The notes beneath the pieces were generated by a model. That model was not told where the DNA came from. It searched no databases and was given only the letters and a program-made list of their open reading frames with translations. This document shows, piece after piece, positions 35,511 through 45,051 of a stretch of 64,000 bases of DNA; position 1 is the first letter of the stretch; every line of letters starts with the position of its first letter. This DNA comes from Effusibacillus consociatus (GTDB taxonomy: Bacteria > Bacillota > Bacilli > Tumebacillales > Effusibacillaceae), in NCBI RefSeq assembly GCF_042652925.1, contig NZ_JBHSHC010000112.1:124001-188000 (forward strand), read 5' to 3'. Position numbers and translations under genes: made by a program.

Positions 35511-36302
35511 GTGTTGTACCAAAGAGTTCTGACAGGAATCATTGGCGGACCCGGTATTTTGGCGCTTGTTTACTTAGGAGGCGCTTGGTTTACCGGACTC
35601 ATTTCTTTTTTGGGGATAGTGGGGTTTTCAGAATTTCTCCGGATGAAGGGGTATCGTTACTTTGAAATCCCCTCGTTGGCAGGTTTCCTGTTAACTCTGA
35701 TTTGGATCTTGTTTGGTGCGGAATGGCTTCACTCGAAAGAGGCTGCGCTGCTCTGGGTGGTTTATGGTTTTTTGCTTTTGACCGTGGGAATGAAGAATCG
35801 TTTTACTTTTCGGGATATCTCCTATATTCTTGTCGGCACGATTTATATTGGTTTGTCCCTGCACTATGTGTTGAAGCTTCGGGGGCTGCCGGATGGACTT
35901 TGGTTGGTTCTGTTTGTTCTATTCTCGATTTGGGCAACCGACATCGCAGCCTATTTTGTTGGGAAAGCGGTTCGGGGACCAAAGATTTGGCCATCGATCT
36001 CACCCAACAAAACTGTATCTGGGACAATAGGTGGGGTGGCGGCTGCTGCTCTGGTAGGGATTGCTTACTCTCTCTTTTTGGGAACAGATCATCCGATCCA
36101 ACAATGGATTGTTGGTGCAATGGCCATTTCGGTGGCGGGACAAATCGGAGATTTTGTAGAGTCGGGACTGAAGCGGTCGCTGGATGTAAAAGACTCCGGC
36201 GAGATCATTCCGGGGCACGGCGGAGTGTTGGACAGGTTTGACAGCTTGCTGTTTGCCGCACCCATCGCGTATTATCTACTCGTTCTTGTATTTGATTTTT
36301 AG
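35511..36302 (+). CDS. cdsA: Phosphatidate cytidylyltransferase (CDP-diglyceride synthase)
   Basis: Makes CDP-diacylglycerol from phosphatidate and CTP. 263 residues, about seven membrane helices; the C-terminal CdsA signature is complete (PNKTVSGTIGG and later SGLKRSLDVKDSGEIIPGHG, then GVLDRFDSL). GTG start 13 bases after uppS, with AGGAGTGA upstream; TTG at 35514 also possible. Confidence 0.97.
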   Translation: MLYQRVLTGIIGGPGILALVYLGGAWFTGLISFLGIVGFSEFLRMKGYRYFEIPSLAGFLLTLIWILFGAEWLHSKEAALLWVVYGFLLLTVGMKNRFTFRDISYILVGTIYIGLSLHYVLKLRGLPDGLWLVLFVLFSIWATDIAAYFVGKAVRGPKIWPSISPNKTVSGTIGGVAAAALVGIAYSLFLGTDHPIQQWIVGAMAISVAGQIGDFVESGLKRSLDVKDSGEIIPGHGGVLDRFDSLLFAAPIAYYLLVLVFDF

Positions 36303-36352
36303 CTTCAAAGCAGCGTGCAGAAGTGTTATTGTTTCGATTCTGAGGTGACAGA

Positions 36353-37504
36353 ATGCCCAAAAAACTGGCTATATTAGGATCAACAGGTTCGATTGGAACG
36401 CAAACTTTGGATGTTGCGGCCGCTCATCCGGACGAATTTGAAGTGGCAGCACTGGCGGCAGGCTCCAACTTGCCTGTGATGATTCAACAGATTGAAAAAT
36501 TTCGCCCGGCGCTGGTTTCTGTCGCCACCCCTTCACTTGCAGCAGAACTGAAAGAACGGTTTGGCGGTACGTTACAAGTAGAGGTAGGAGAAGCGGGTTT
36601 ACATGCGGTCGCTACATATTCCGAGGCAGAAATCGTTGTAACTGCAGTTGTGGGGGCCATGGGATTACGTCCCACTATAGCCGCGATTGAAGCAGGAAAA
36701 GATATAGCTCTAGCCAATAAGGAAACATTGGTGGCTGCAGGCCATCTGGTGACGGATCTGGCAGCACGTCACGGTTCGCGGATTCTTCCGGTAGACAGTG
36801 AACATTCAGCCATTTTTCAATGCATTCACGGTACGAATCAGAAGGACGTGGCGAAAATTTTATTAACCGCTTCTGGTGGCGCATTTCGGGATAAAAGCAG
36901 AAAGGAAATGGCTGCTGCCAGTCGTGCGGATGCCCTCGCCCACCCGAATTGGTCAATGGGGGCCAAAATTACAATTGATTCGGCTACTCTGATGAATAAA
37001 GGATTGGAAGTAATTGAAGCGCACTGGTTGTTCGGACTTCCTTACGAACAAATTGAGGTGCTTATCCACCCGCAAAGCATAATTCATTCCATGGTAGAAT
37101 TTCGGGACCGTTCGGTTTTGGCCCAATTGGGTACTCCGGATATGAGAATCCCGATTCAATATGCTTTATCGTATCCGAATCGTCTGGAGTCTTCATGGCC
37201 TTCCCTGGATTTGCTTTCCGTTGGAACACTTACATTCCGCAAACCGGACCTTGTTCGGTTCCCGATTCTCGGACTGGCTTATGAAGCCGGGAAAGCGGGC
37301 GGCAGTATGCCTGCGGTATTAAATGCGGCCAACGAAGCTGCAGTAGACCTTTTTTTGCGTGAAAAAATAGGGTTTTTGGATATTGAGAGAATCTTGATGC
37401 AAGTTATGGAGCAGCACACCTCGATTCACCATCCTACGCTGGACGACATCGCAGCCGTTGACCAATGGGCTCGCGAGGCGGCTCGAAGGCTGGGTAAGTC
37501 GTAA
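36353..37504 (+). CDS. dxr: 1-deoxy-D-xylulose 5-phosphate reductoisomerase
   Basis: Second step of the non-mevalonate isoprenoid pathway, feeding UppS. 383 residues with the NADPH motif GSTGSIGTQ at 9-17, ALANKETLV, active-site PVDSEHSAIFQ, and SMGAKITIDSATLMNKGLE. In B. subtilis the next gene is rasP; here proS follows 35 bases later. Confidence 0.98.
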   Translation: MPKKLAILGSTGSIGTQTLDVAAAHPDEFEVAALAAGSNLPVMIQQIEKFRPALVSVATPSLAAELKERFGGTLQVEVGEAGLHAVATYSEAEIVVTAVVGAMGLRPTIAAIEAGKDIALANKETLVAAGHLVTDLAARHGSRILPVDSEHSAIFQCIHGTNQKDVAKILLTASGGAFRDKSRKEMAAASRADALAHPNWSMGAKITIDSATLMNKGLEVIEAHWLFGLPYEQIEVLIHPQSIIHSMVEFRDRSVLAQLGTPDMRIPIQYALSYPNRLESSWPSLDLLSVGTLTFRKPDLVRFPILGLAYEAGKAGGSMPAVLNAANEAAVDLFLREKIGFLDIERILMQVMEQHTSIHHPTLDDIAAVDQWAREAARRLGKS

Positions 37505-37539
37505 TCATAGATCATTATGAAAGAATGGGAGGATGCAAA

Positions 37540-39249
37540 ATGCGCCAGAGTACATATTTAGTGCCGACACTTCGCGAAGCCCCGGCAGAGGCGGAAGCTG
37601 TCAGCCATAAGCTGATGCTCCGGGCCGGCTTTATTCGCCAGGTAGCTGCCGGAATTTATACATATTTGCCGTTGGGATGGCGGGTTTTAAGAAAAGTGGA
37701 AACGATCGTCCGTGAAGAAATGGACAGAGCCGGAGCGCAAGAAATTCTGATGCCTGCGATGCAGCCTGCGGAATTGTGGCAGGAGTCAGGACGCTATCAG
37801 GTGTATGGACCTGAATTAATCAGGCTTCAAGATCGGCATGAACGGGAGTTTGCGCTGGGTCCCACTCACGAAGAAGTGGTTACGACCCTCGTCCGGAATG
37901 AGGTTCGTTCCTACCGGAAGCTGCCGATGAATCTTTATCAAATTCAAACCAAATTTCGGGATGAACGGCGTCCTCGGTTTGGCCTGTTGCGGGGCCGAGA
38001 GTTCTTAATGAAAGACGCATACTCTTTCGATGGAGACTGGGAGGGACTGGATAAAACCTACTGGTCGATGTATGACGCATACTCACGCATTTTTACCAGA
38101 TGCGGGTTAAACTTCCGGCCCGTAGAGGCGGATGCAGGTGCAATCGGCGGTGAAGGAGGCACGCATGAATTCATGGCGTTGGCCGATATCGGGGAAGACA
38201 CGATCGCCACTTGCACCAATTGCGATTATGCCGCGAATTTGGAAAAAGCGGAGTCAGGCCCGGGGAAGCAAGAGTACCGTGAAGTTACAGTCGGCGAACA
38301 CGAGAAGTTTCATACACCCGCGATTCGAACGATTGATCAATTAACAGAAGCGTTCGGCATTGATCCCAAGCAGCTGATTAAAACGTTAATTTATAACGTG
38401 GACGGTCAACCTGTGGCGGTTCTGGTTCGCGGGGATCACGAGGTAAACGAGATTAAGGTCAAAAATTTCCTGGGCGCTGAAAATGTGGAACTGGCTGATG
38501 CGGAGACCACGCAAAAAGTCACCGGCGCAACGGTCGGTTTCGCCGGCCCTGTCGGATTATCCGTTCCGATTCTGGTCGATCGGGAAGTGGCGGCAATGCC
38601 ATTCGGAATTGTTGGCGCTAATGAGCAGGACCACCATATCAAAAATGTCCGGCCGGGTCACGATTTTTCTGTAGAAAAGACAGGGGATTTCCGAAACGTG
38701 ATTGAAGGGGATACTTGCCCCCGCTGCGAAGGGACTCTCAAATTCTATCGCGGAATCGAAGTTGGGCATGTATTCAAGTTGGGTACCAAGTACAGTGAGA
38801 AACTGGGTGCCAAGTATTTGGATCAAAACGGCAAGGAGCAAGTCATGATCATGGGATGCTACGGGATTGGAGTATCACGCGTACTCTCTGCCATCGTTGA
38901 ACAGAATCATGATGACAACGGGATTATCTGGCCGCTGTCGGTTGCTCCTTTCCATGTTCACCTGATTCCTGTATCTGCAAAAGACGAGACGCAGATGAAA
39001 CTCGCCGAAGAATTGTATGAACGCTTGCGTTCCAACGGCGTGGAAGTCTTGTTGGATGATCGGGATGAACGTCCGGGAGTCAAATTCAAAGATTCCGACC
39101 TTACCGGAATTCCAATTCGTGTTACGATCGGAAAAGGAGCGGCTGACGGACGGGTCGAATATAAAGAGCGTCGCCACAATGAACAATTGGACCTTGCGCT
39201 GGAAGAAGCGCTTACCCGCATCGTCCAAGCTGTGAAGCAGATCGGGTAA
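37540..39249 (+). CDS. proS: Prolyl-tRNA synthetase (bacterial type)
   Basis: Class II synthetase of 569 residues from the ATG at 37540 (TGGGAGG upstream). Motif 1 region with GAQEILMPAMQPAELW, motif 2 (FRDERRPRFGLLRGREFLMKD), and the bacterial YbaK-like editing insertion at about 230-400 that clears alanyl- and cysteinyl-tRNA-Pro, including KTLIYNVDGQPVAVLVRGDHEVNE. Motif 3 (GCYGIGVSRVLSAIVEQ) and the anticodon domain follow. No T-box leader is visible. Confidence 0.98.
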   Translation: MRQSTYLVPTLREAPAEAEAVSHKLMLRAGFIRQVAAGIYTYLPLGWRVLRKVETIVREEMDRAGAQEILMPAMQPAELWQESGRYQVYGPELIRLQDRHEREFALGPTHEEVVTTLVRNEVRSYRKLPMNLYQIQTKFRDERRPRFGLLRGREFLMKDAYSFDGDWEGLDKTYWSMYDAYSRIFTRCGLNFRPVEADAGAIGGEGGTHEFMALADIGEDTIATCTNCDYAANLEKAESGPGKQEYREVTVGEHEKFHTPAIRTIDQLTEAFGIDPKQLIKTLIYNVDGQPVAVLVRGDHEVNEIKVKNFLGAENVELADAETTQKVTGATVGFAGPVGLSVPILVDREVAAMPFGIVGANEQDHHIKNVRPGHDFSVEKTGDFRNVIEGDTCPRCEGTLKFYRGIEVGHVFKLGTKYSEKLGAKYLDQNGKEQVMIMGCYGIGVSRVLSAIVEQNHDDNGIIWPLSVAPFHVHLIPVSAKDETQMKLAEELYERLRSNGVEVLLDDRDERPGVKFKDSDLTGIPIRVTIGKGAADGRVEYKERRHNEQLDLALEEALTRIVQAVKQIG

Positions 39250-39309
39250 GTCAACCGCGTCCCGGGGATTAAAAACACGGGGACATGGGGAGAACAATTA
39301 CTAACAATT

Positions 39310-39350
39310 GGCTCCCTTGCAAGGAGCTTCCATCACACTGGAGGTGGCTC
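39310..39350 (+). promoter_or_regulatory. Alternative hairpins before the glycosyltransferase gene
   Basis: GCTCC (39311-39315) / GGAGC (39323-39327) form a small hairpin; GAGC (39324-39327) can instead pair with GCTC (39347-39350), enclosing the GGAGG at 39340-39344. Stems are only 4-5 bp, so weight is low. GGAGG to GTG spacing is 13, longer than usual. Confidence 0.3.
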
Positions 39351-39357
39351 TTTCCAC

Positions 39358-39981
39358 GTGAATACGTTGATTATTCCCGCATACAACGAAGCTGCCAATC
39401 TTCCGCACGTTCTTTGTGTCGTGAAAGATATGGATTGTTTTTACGAAATTATAGTGGTGGATGATGGATCTTCCGATCAAACGGCAGAAGTTGCCAATTC
39501 GTTTGGGGTTCGTGTAATCCGCTTGGAACAGAATCAAGGCAAAGGGGGGGCCATCGCTGCCGGGTTGAGGGCAAGCGAGACCCCTTTTCTCACCTTGTTG
39601 GATGCCGATTTAATCGGCTTGCAGCCTCACCATGTAGAAGCGCTCGGACAACCGGTTTTAAACGGAGAAGCCGCCATGTCGATGGGCATATTTTCTTCCG
39701 GCCGGTTTCGGACCGATTGGGCCCAAAAAATTGCTCCTTCCATAACAGGTCAACGGGTACTGCGCCGCGAATTATTAGAGAGTATGCCGGCTCTTGAAAC
39801 CACCCGCTTTGGTGTGGATCTGGCCATGACCAACCATGCCAAACGCTTGCGGCTGCCGGTTGTAGAAGTGATTCTGCACGATTTGACTCAACGCATGAAG
39901 GAAGAAAAACTGGGGCTGGCACGCGGGGTTGCCGCCCGTTTGAAAATGTACTGGGAAATCATGCGGGTGATCGGGAAGTAA
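39358..39981 (+). CDS. Family 2 glycosyltransferase
   Basis: 207-residue GT-A fold enzyme without membrane helices. Nucleotide-sugar site: TLIIPAYNEAANLP, VVDDGSSD at about 33-40 and the metal-binding LDADL at about 79-83. Acceptor and donor cannot be told from sequence; lipid-linked or surface-glycan synthesis is typical. GTG start. It lies between proS and polC, which adjoin in B. subtilis, so it is an insertion relative to that order. Confidence 0.88.
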   Translation: MNTLIIPAYNEAANLPHVLCVVKDMDCFYEIIVVDDGSSDQTAEVANSFGVRVIRLEQNQGKGGAIAAGLRASETPFLTLLDADLIGLQPHHVEALGQPVLNGEAAMSMGIFSSGRFRTDWAQKIAPSITGQRVLRRELLESMPALETTRFGVDLAMTNHAKRLRLPVVEVILHDLTQRMKEEKLGLARGVAARLKMYWEIMRVIGK

Positions 39982-39995
39982 CACGAATTGAGTTT

Positions 39996-40050
39996 GGGTC
40001 CCCACCAAAGTACTCGGTGTTGCTACAACGCTTCACGTCACTTTGGTGGG
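39996..40050 (+). repeat. Hairpin repeat, copy A
   Basis: 11-bp perfect stem CCCACCAAAGT (40001-40011) / ACTTTGGTGGG (40040-40050) around a 28-base loop that itself holds GTTG-CTA-CAAC. Preceded by GGGTC. Copy B at 52674-52726 has the same loop (27 of 28 bases) but a changed stem that still pairs. Lies in the 92-base gap between the glycosyltransferase and polC and could act on either. Confidence 0.75.
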
Positions 40051-40073
40051 ATTGTGTTAAGGAGGTTTGACCT

Positions 40074-43000
40074 TTGAGCTTGGTGGAAACAAACGGGAGA
40101 CGTCTTTCGGTGTTTCGGGAGATGCTGGGGTTGAGTGAGCAGGAGGTTCTCCAGCATGCGGAACAAACGTTAATTGAAAAAGTGATTGTATCCCGGTCGA
40201 AGCAGCAGGTGGTGGTTTGTCTCGCTTGTCCGAACCGTTTGCCGCCGGCCGTATATGAACAGATTGTAGAAGGATTCCGCCAGCGGCTGCCTCTGAAAGC
40301 CACTGTGAAAACACGTTTTCGTTACCCGACTGAGGTAACCAATCTGAAAGGTTGGGTGGATGCTTACTGGAATCTGAGCATTGAGCAGGTATGCGGAAAC
40401 GATCCTGTTTCCGCCAGCACACTTCGGCAAGCAGAGCGGGAATTGACCGACAATCAGCTTACTCTTTCGCTGCTGAACCAGCTGTCCGTCGAGCATTTGC
40501 AGAAAAAAGGGATTCCTTCGGTCATCGAAAAATGGTTTCGCGAGGAGCTCGGACTTTCGATTCAATTAAAGTTCCGCTTGGACGAACAAGCACAGGAAAA
40601 GGTAGAAACGATCCGTCAAAAGAACATGGCGGAAGAACAGATTCTTGTGGAGCAGATGCGGCAGGCCATTGTCGCGGAAGAGGAGAAAGAGAAGAACCAG
40701 CAGACTTCACCTGAGACGAACGCCCAAGAAAAGCTGGCGATCGGTAAACCGATTGACGATCTGCTGACCGAGATTCGGATGATCGGAGATGAAATGCGAA
40801 AAGTCGCGGTTAAGGGAAAAGTTTTTGCTCTGGAAACCCGGGAACTGGCCAGCGGACGAACTCTGTTTCAATTTAATGTAACGGATTATACGGACTCGAT
40901 CATGTGCAAGATTTTTGCCAAGGAAGGCAAAGCGTTGGAATCATTGAAGTTATTGGCCAACGGTAAATGGGTACATGTACGGGGCTCCGTCCAATTCGAC
41001 ACGTTTGCCAAAGAGCTTGTTCTGATTGCCCAGGATCTGTTTGAAATTGATCCTCCTGCCCGTCGTGATACGGCAGAAGAAAAAAGGGTCGAGCTGCATC
41101 TCCATACTCAGATGAGTACACTGGATGGGGTGACTCCGGTCGGCGATCTGGTGAAACAAGCTGCAAAATGGGGGCATTCGGCGATTGCCGTAACCGACCA
41201 CGGTGTTGTGCAATCATTTCCGGAAGCTTACAGCGCCGCCAAGAAGGCGGGCATTAAAAGTATCCTGGGGTTGGAAGCTTATGTGGTCGATGATGGAGTG
41301 CCGATCGTATACAAAGTAACGGACTCCAACAATTACGAGATCAATGATGAGACTCCTTATATTGTGTTCGATACAGAGACTACCGGTCTCAACGCGGCAG
41401 AAAATACTCTGATTGAAATCGCGGCCGTCAAAATGAAGGGGTCAGAGATCATTGGTGAATGGACAACGCTGATTGATCCGGAAGTTGAGATTTCACCCAA
41501 GATTACTGAACTCACCGGAATCACAAATGAGATGGTGAAAGGTCAGCCCAAGCTGGCAGAAGCGCTTCCGAAATTCCGTGAATTTGTCGGTGACGCCGTG
41601 CTGGTCGCACATAATGCGGAATTCGATCTCGGATTTATAACGGTGTGTGCGTCCCGAATCGGAATGCCGGAATGGACCAATGCGGTACTGGATACCTTGC
41701 CGCTGGCTCGTAAGTTATATCCATCTGAAAAGAACTATCGACTGAAAACATTGACCAACAAGTTCGGGATTGAACTGGTGAACCATCACCGGGCGCTGGA
41801 TGACACGGTAGCCACCGCAAAAGTGTTCCAGTACATGTTGAAAGACATAAGAGAACGGGGAATCGAACGGTTGTCCCAGCTAAACGAGAATGACGGACAT
41901 GTCGATTATTCGAAGGTGCGTCCGTTTCATGCAACCATTCTGGTGAAGAACAAAACCGGACTTAAAAATCTGTATAAAATTGTGTCCGAATCCCACGTGA
42001 AATACTTTTACCGTCATCCGCGAATCCCACGCAGTCTGTTGGTGAAACACAGGGAAGGATTGCTGGTGGGAACTGCCTGTCAGCAAGGGGAATTATTCCA
42101 AGGCATTTTACGCGGGAAGAATCAACAAGAACTGACAGAGATAGCGGAATTCTACGATTATCTTGAAATCCAGCCGTTGGAACATTATAAACCGCTGCTT
42201 AAAAACGAATCTATTTCATCTCTTGATTCGGTGAAAGATTACCACCGGCAGATTGTTGAGATTGGAAAGCAGCTTGATAAACCTGTTGTCGCGACAGGGG
42301 ACGTTCACTTTTTGAATCCGGAAGATGAAATTTACCGGGATGTATTTTTGCAGGCGGTTGGAGACTCTCAGGCCGGGGACCAGCCACCGTTGTATTTCAT
42401 GACCACCAATGAGATGCTGGACGCTTTTTCCTACCTCGGGAATGAAACGGCAGAGCAAGTGGTTGTCAAGAACTCTCAATTCATAGCGGATCAGATTGAA
42501 GATGTCAGCCCGATTCCTGACAAGTTGTACACTCCGATTATTGAAGGTGCCGATGACGAACTGCGCAACATGTGCTATGAAATGGCCCGCAGGTTGTACG
42601 GTGACCCTTTGCCGGAAATTGTGGAGAAACGATTGGAAAAAGAGCTGACCTCGATTATTAAGCACGGGTTTGCCGTGATCTATCTCATTTCCTCAAGACT
42701 TGTGAAAAAATCGCTGTCAGATGGCTATCTGGTTGGATCGCGGGGTTCGGTCGGATCTTCTCTGGTGGCAACGTTCTCGGAAATTACGGAAGTGAATCCG
42801 TTACCGCCGCATTATCTGTGTCCATCCTGTAAACACAGTGAATTCATTGCGGACGGTTCCGTGGGGTCGGGATTCGATTTGCCGGACAAAGACTGTCCGA
42901 AATGCAGAACCAAATTGAAAAAAGACGGCCAGGACATTCCGTTTGAAACCTTCCTTGGGTTTAAAGGAGACAAGGTTCCGGATATCGATTTGAACTTCTC

Positions 43001-44399
43001 CGGTGAATACCAACCCCGGGCTCACAAGTACACGCAGGAGCTTTTCGGCGAAGATTATGTCTATCGAGCCGGGACAATTGCTACAGTTGCGGAGAAAACC
43101 GCCTTCGGGTATGTGAAGAAATACGCGGAAGAGAAAGGGAAGACCTTCCGCGGGGCTGAAGTGGCCCGGTTGGTTGGCGGGTGTACCGGCATTAAACGAA
43201 CAACCGGGCAGCATCCGGGCGGAATTATAGTTGTACCGGATTACATGGATATCTATGACTGCTGTCCGATTCAATATCCGGCGGATGATAACAGTTCGGA
43301 ATGGCGCACCACCCATTTCGACTTCCATTCGATTCATGATAACCTGTTAAAGCTGGATATTCTCGGTCACGACGATCCGACTGTCATTCGTATGCTCCAG
43401 GATTTGACCGGTATTGATCCGAAGACAATTCCGACGGACGACGCGAAAGTGATGTCATTGTTCAGCGGGACGGAAGCGTTGGGGGTAACTCCGGAGCAGA
43501 TTCGCTCGAAGACGGGAACCTATGGAATTCCCGAGTTTGGCACAAAGTTTGTCCGTCAAATGCTGGAAGACACCAAACCAAGCACATTTGCCGAACTTGT
43601 TCAGATCTCAGGTTTGTCACACGGGACGGACGTCTGGTTAAACAATGCCCAGGAATTGATCCGGAAAGGGATTTGTAAACTTCCGGACGTAATTGGTTGC
43701 CGTGACGATATCATGGTATATTTGATCTATCAGGGACTTGACCCCGGACGGGCGTTTAAGATCATGGAATCTGTTCGCAAGGGGAAAGGCGTCACGCCGG
43801 AAGACGAGGAATATATGAAGTCGTTTGGAGTTCCGGATTGGTATATCTGGTCCTGCAAACAGATCAAATATATGTTCCCGAAGGCCCACGCAGCCGCTTA
43901 TGTGCTGATGGCGGTTCGAATTGCCTGGTTCAAGGTGCACCGCCCCCTTGAATTCTACGCTACGTATTTTTCAGTCCGCGCGGATGATTTTGATCTGCAG
44001 TTGATGTGTCAAGGATATGATGCAATCTGGAAAAAGATTGAGGAGATTGAAGCGAAAGGAATCAACGCGGCTCCCAAGGAGAAAGCCCTCCATACCGTAT
44101 TGGAGATGGCGCTCGAAATGACGGCGAGAGGGTATAAATTTTATCCGCTGGACCTGTATAAGTCGGATGCAACGAAATTCCAGATTCTGGAGGATGGCTT
44201 GCTGCCGCCGTTCGGCGCTCTTGCAGGTGTCGGCGAATCGGCTGCCAAAGGGATTGTTGCGGCAAGAGAAAATGGACCGTTTTTATCGGTGGAAGACCTT
44301 CAGCAGCGCTCCCGTGCTTCCAAAACAGTAATCGAACTCTTACAGGGGTTCGGTTGTTTGAAAGATTTGCCGGAAACTAACCAGCTCAGTTTGTTTTAG
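40074..44399 (+). CDS. polC: DNA polymerase III alpha subunit, PolC type
   Basis: Main replicative polymerase of low-GC Gram-positives, with built-in proofreading. 1441 residues: N-terminal domain, OB fold at about 235-320, PHP domain (VELHLHTQMSTLDGVTPV) interrupted by the DEDDh exonuclease at about 430-600 (VFDTETTGLN), a four-cysteine zinc site near 916-945 (CPSC...CPKC), catalytic palm with DIDLNFSGEYQ at about 968, then fingers and C-terminal domain. TTG start preceded by AAGGAGGT. Confidence 0.99.
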   Translation: MSLVETNGRRLSVFREMLGLSEQEVLQHAEQTLIEKVIVSRSKQQVVVCLACPNRLPPAVYEQIVEGFRQRLPLKATVKTRFRYPTEVTNLKGWVDAYWNLSIEQVCGNDPVSASTLRQAERELTDNQLTLSLLNQLSVEHLQKKGIPSVIEKWFREELGLSIQLKFRLDEQAQEKVETIRQKNMAEEQILVEQMRQAIVAEEEKEKNQQTSPETNAQEKLAIGKPIDDLLTEIRMIGDEMRKVAVKGKVFALETRELASGRTLFQFNVTDYTDSIMCKIFAKEGKALESLKLLANGKWVHVRGSVQFDTFAKELVLIAQDLFEIDPPARRDTAEEKRVELHLHTQMSTLDGVTPVGDLVKQAAKWGHSAIAVTDHGVVQSFPEAYSAAKKAGIKSILGLEAYVVDDGVPIVYKVTDSNNYEINDETPYIVFDTETTGLNAAENTLIEIAAVKMKGSEIIGEWTTLIDPEVEISPKITELTGITNEMVKGQPKLAEALPKFREFVGDAVLVAHNAEFDLGFITVCASRIGMPEWTNAVLDTLPLARKLYPSEKNYRLKTLTNKFGIELVNHHRALDDTVATAKVFQYMLKDIRERGIERLSQLNENDGHVDYSKVRPFHATILVKNKTGLKNLYKIVSESHVKYFYRHPRIPRSLLVKHREGLLVGTACQQGELFQGILRGKNQQELTEIAEFYDYLEIQPLEHYKPLLKNESISSLDSVKDYHRQIVEIGKQLDKPVVATGDVHFLNPEDEIYRDVFLQAVGDSQAGDQPPLYFMTTNEMLDAFSYLGNETAEQVVVKNSQFIADQIEDVSPIPDKLYTPIIEGADDELRNMCYEMARRLYGDPLPEIVEKRLEKELTSIIKHGFAVIYLISSRLVKKSLSDGYLVGSRGSVGSSLVATFSEITEVNPLPPHYLCPSCKHSEFIADGSVGSGFDLPDKDCPKCRTKLKKDGQDIPFETFLGFKGDKVPDIDLNFSGEYQPRAHKYTQELFGEDYVYRAGTIATVAEKTAFGYVKKYAEEKGKTFRGAEVARLVGGCTGIKRTTGQHPGGIIVVPDYMDIYDCCPIQYPADDNSSEWRTTHFDFHSIHDNLLKLDILGHDDPTVIRMLQDLTGIDPKTIPTDDAKVMSLFSGTEALGVTPEQIRSKTGTYGIPEFGTKFVRQMLEDTKPSTFAELVQISGLSHGTDVWLNNAQELIRKGICKLPDVIGCRDDIMVYLIYQGLDPGRAFKIMESVRKGKGVTPEDEEYMKSFGVPDWYIWSCKQIKYMFPKAHAAAYVLMAVRIAWFKVHRPLEFYATYFSVRADDFDLQLMCQGYDAIWKKIEEIEAKGINAAPKEKALHTVLEMALEMTARGYKFYPLDLYKSDATKFQILEDGLLPPFGALAGVGESAAKGIVAARENGPFLSVEDLQQRSRASKTVIELLQGFGCLKDLPETNQLSLF

Positions 44400-44444
44400 C
44401 ACCCAATGAAGTAAGAAGGCGATGCTCTCAGCGGGGTTCCTTAC

Positions 44445-44473
44445 TTGCATAACCATCATTCCCGTGTTATAAT
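44445..44473 (+). promoter_or_regulatory. Sigma-A promoter of the rimP-nusA operon
   Basis: -35 TTGCAT (44445-44450), 17-base spacer, perfect -10 TATAAT (44468-44473). An AAGTAAG/CTTACTT inverted repeat just before it may help end polC transcription. Confidence 0.85.
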
Positions 44474-44498
44474 TAGCTGGGTAAATTAGAGGATATTG

Positions 44499-44534
44499 TC
44501 GATCTTCGAGAGTGGGGAAACCCACTCTTTCGAT
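44499..44534 (+). promoter_or_regulatory. Leader hairpin upstream of rimP
   Basis: GAGTGGG / CCCACTC with a GAAA loop, 7-bp stem extended by CGA/TCG pairs, beginning about 20 bases after the promoter. A stable GNRA-capped hairpin in the mRNA leader; no T tract long enough for a terminator. Confidence 0.6.
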
Positions 44535-44571
44535 ATTATATAAGGGGTCAATAAGATCCAGGAGGGATAGA

Positions 44572-45045
44572 ATGTCTAAACCCAGAGTTGTGGATATTGT
44601 GGAAGAACTCGTCACACCGATTGTAGACCAAGAAGGACTCGAATTGGTTGATGTGGAGTACGCAAAGGAAGGTGCCAACTGGTTCCTTCGAATCTTCATT
44701 GACAAGCCTGGAGGGGTTGACATTGAAGACTGCGGAAGAGTGAGTGAAGCTTTATCGGCTATGCTCGATGAAGTTGACCCGATACCGACTAGTTACTTTC
44801 TGGAAGTTTCCTCTCCTGGTGCCGAGCGCCCCTTAAAGAAACCGGCTGATTTTGAAAAATCTGTCGGAAAACAGATACATATTACGACATTTGAGCCGGT
44901 GGAAGGAAAAAAGGATTTTGAAGGCGAGTTGATTTCTTATGATGATCAGCTGCTCGTCCTGGCCGAACTGCAAAAAACGGTCCGCAAAAAATACGAGATA
45001 CCGGTCAGCAAAATTGCCAGTGCTCGTTTGTCTGTCACATTTTAA
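44572..45045 (+). CDS. rimP: RimP, 30S ribosome maturation factor
   Basis: 157 residues from the ATG at 44572 (CAGGAGGG upstream). Needed for late 30S assembly near S12. Family features: LVTPIVDQEGLELVDVEY, FIDKPGGVDIEDCGRVSEALS and LEVSSPGAERPLKK, followed by a C-terminal SH3-like domain. First gene of the nusA-infB operon. Confidence 0.96.
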   Translation: MSKPRVVDIVEELVTPIVDQEGLELVDVEYAKEGANWFLRIFIDKPGGVDIEDCGRVSEALSAMLDEVDPIPTSYFLEVSSPGAERPLKKPADFEKSVGKQIHITTFEPVEGKKDFEGELISYDDQLLVLAELQKTVRKKYEIPVSKIASARLSVTF

Positions 45046-45051
45046 AAAATG

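Noticed and set aside
37505..37539. T-box leader upstream of proS
   Set aside because: Only 35 bases lie between dxr and proS; no specifier loop or TGGnACCGCG motif can fit.
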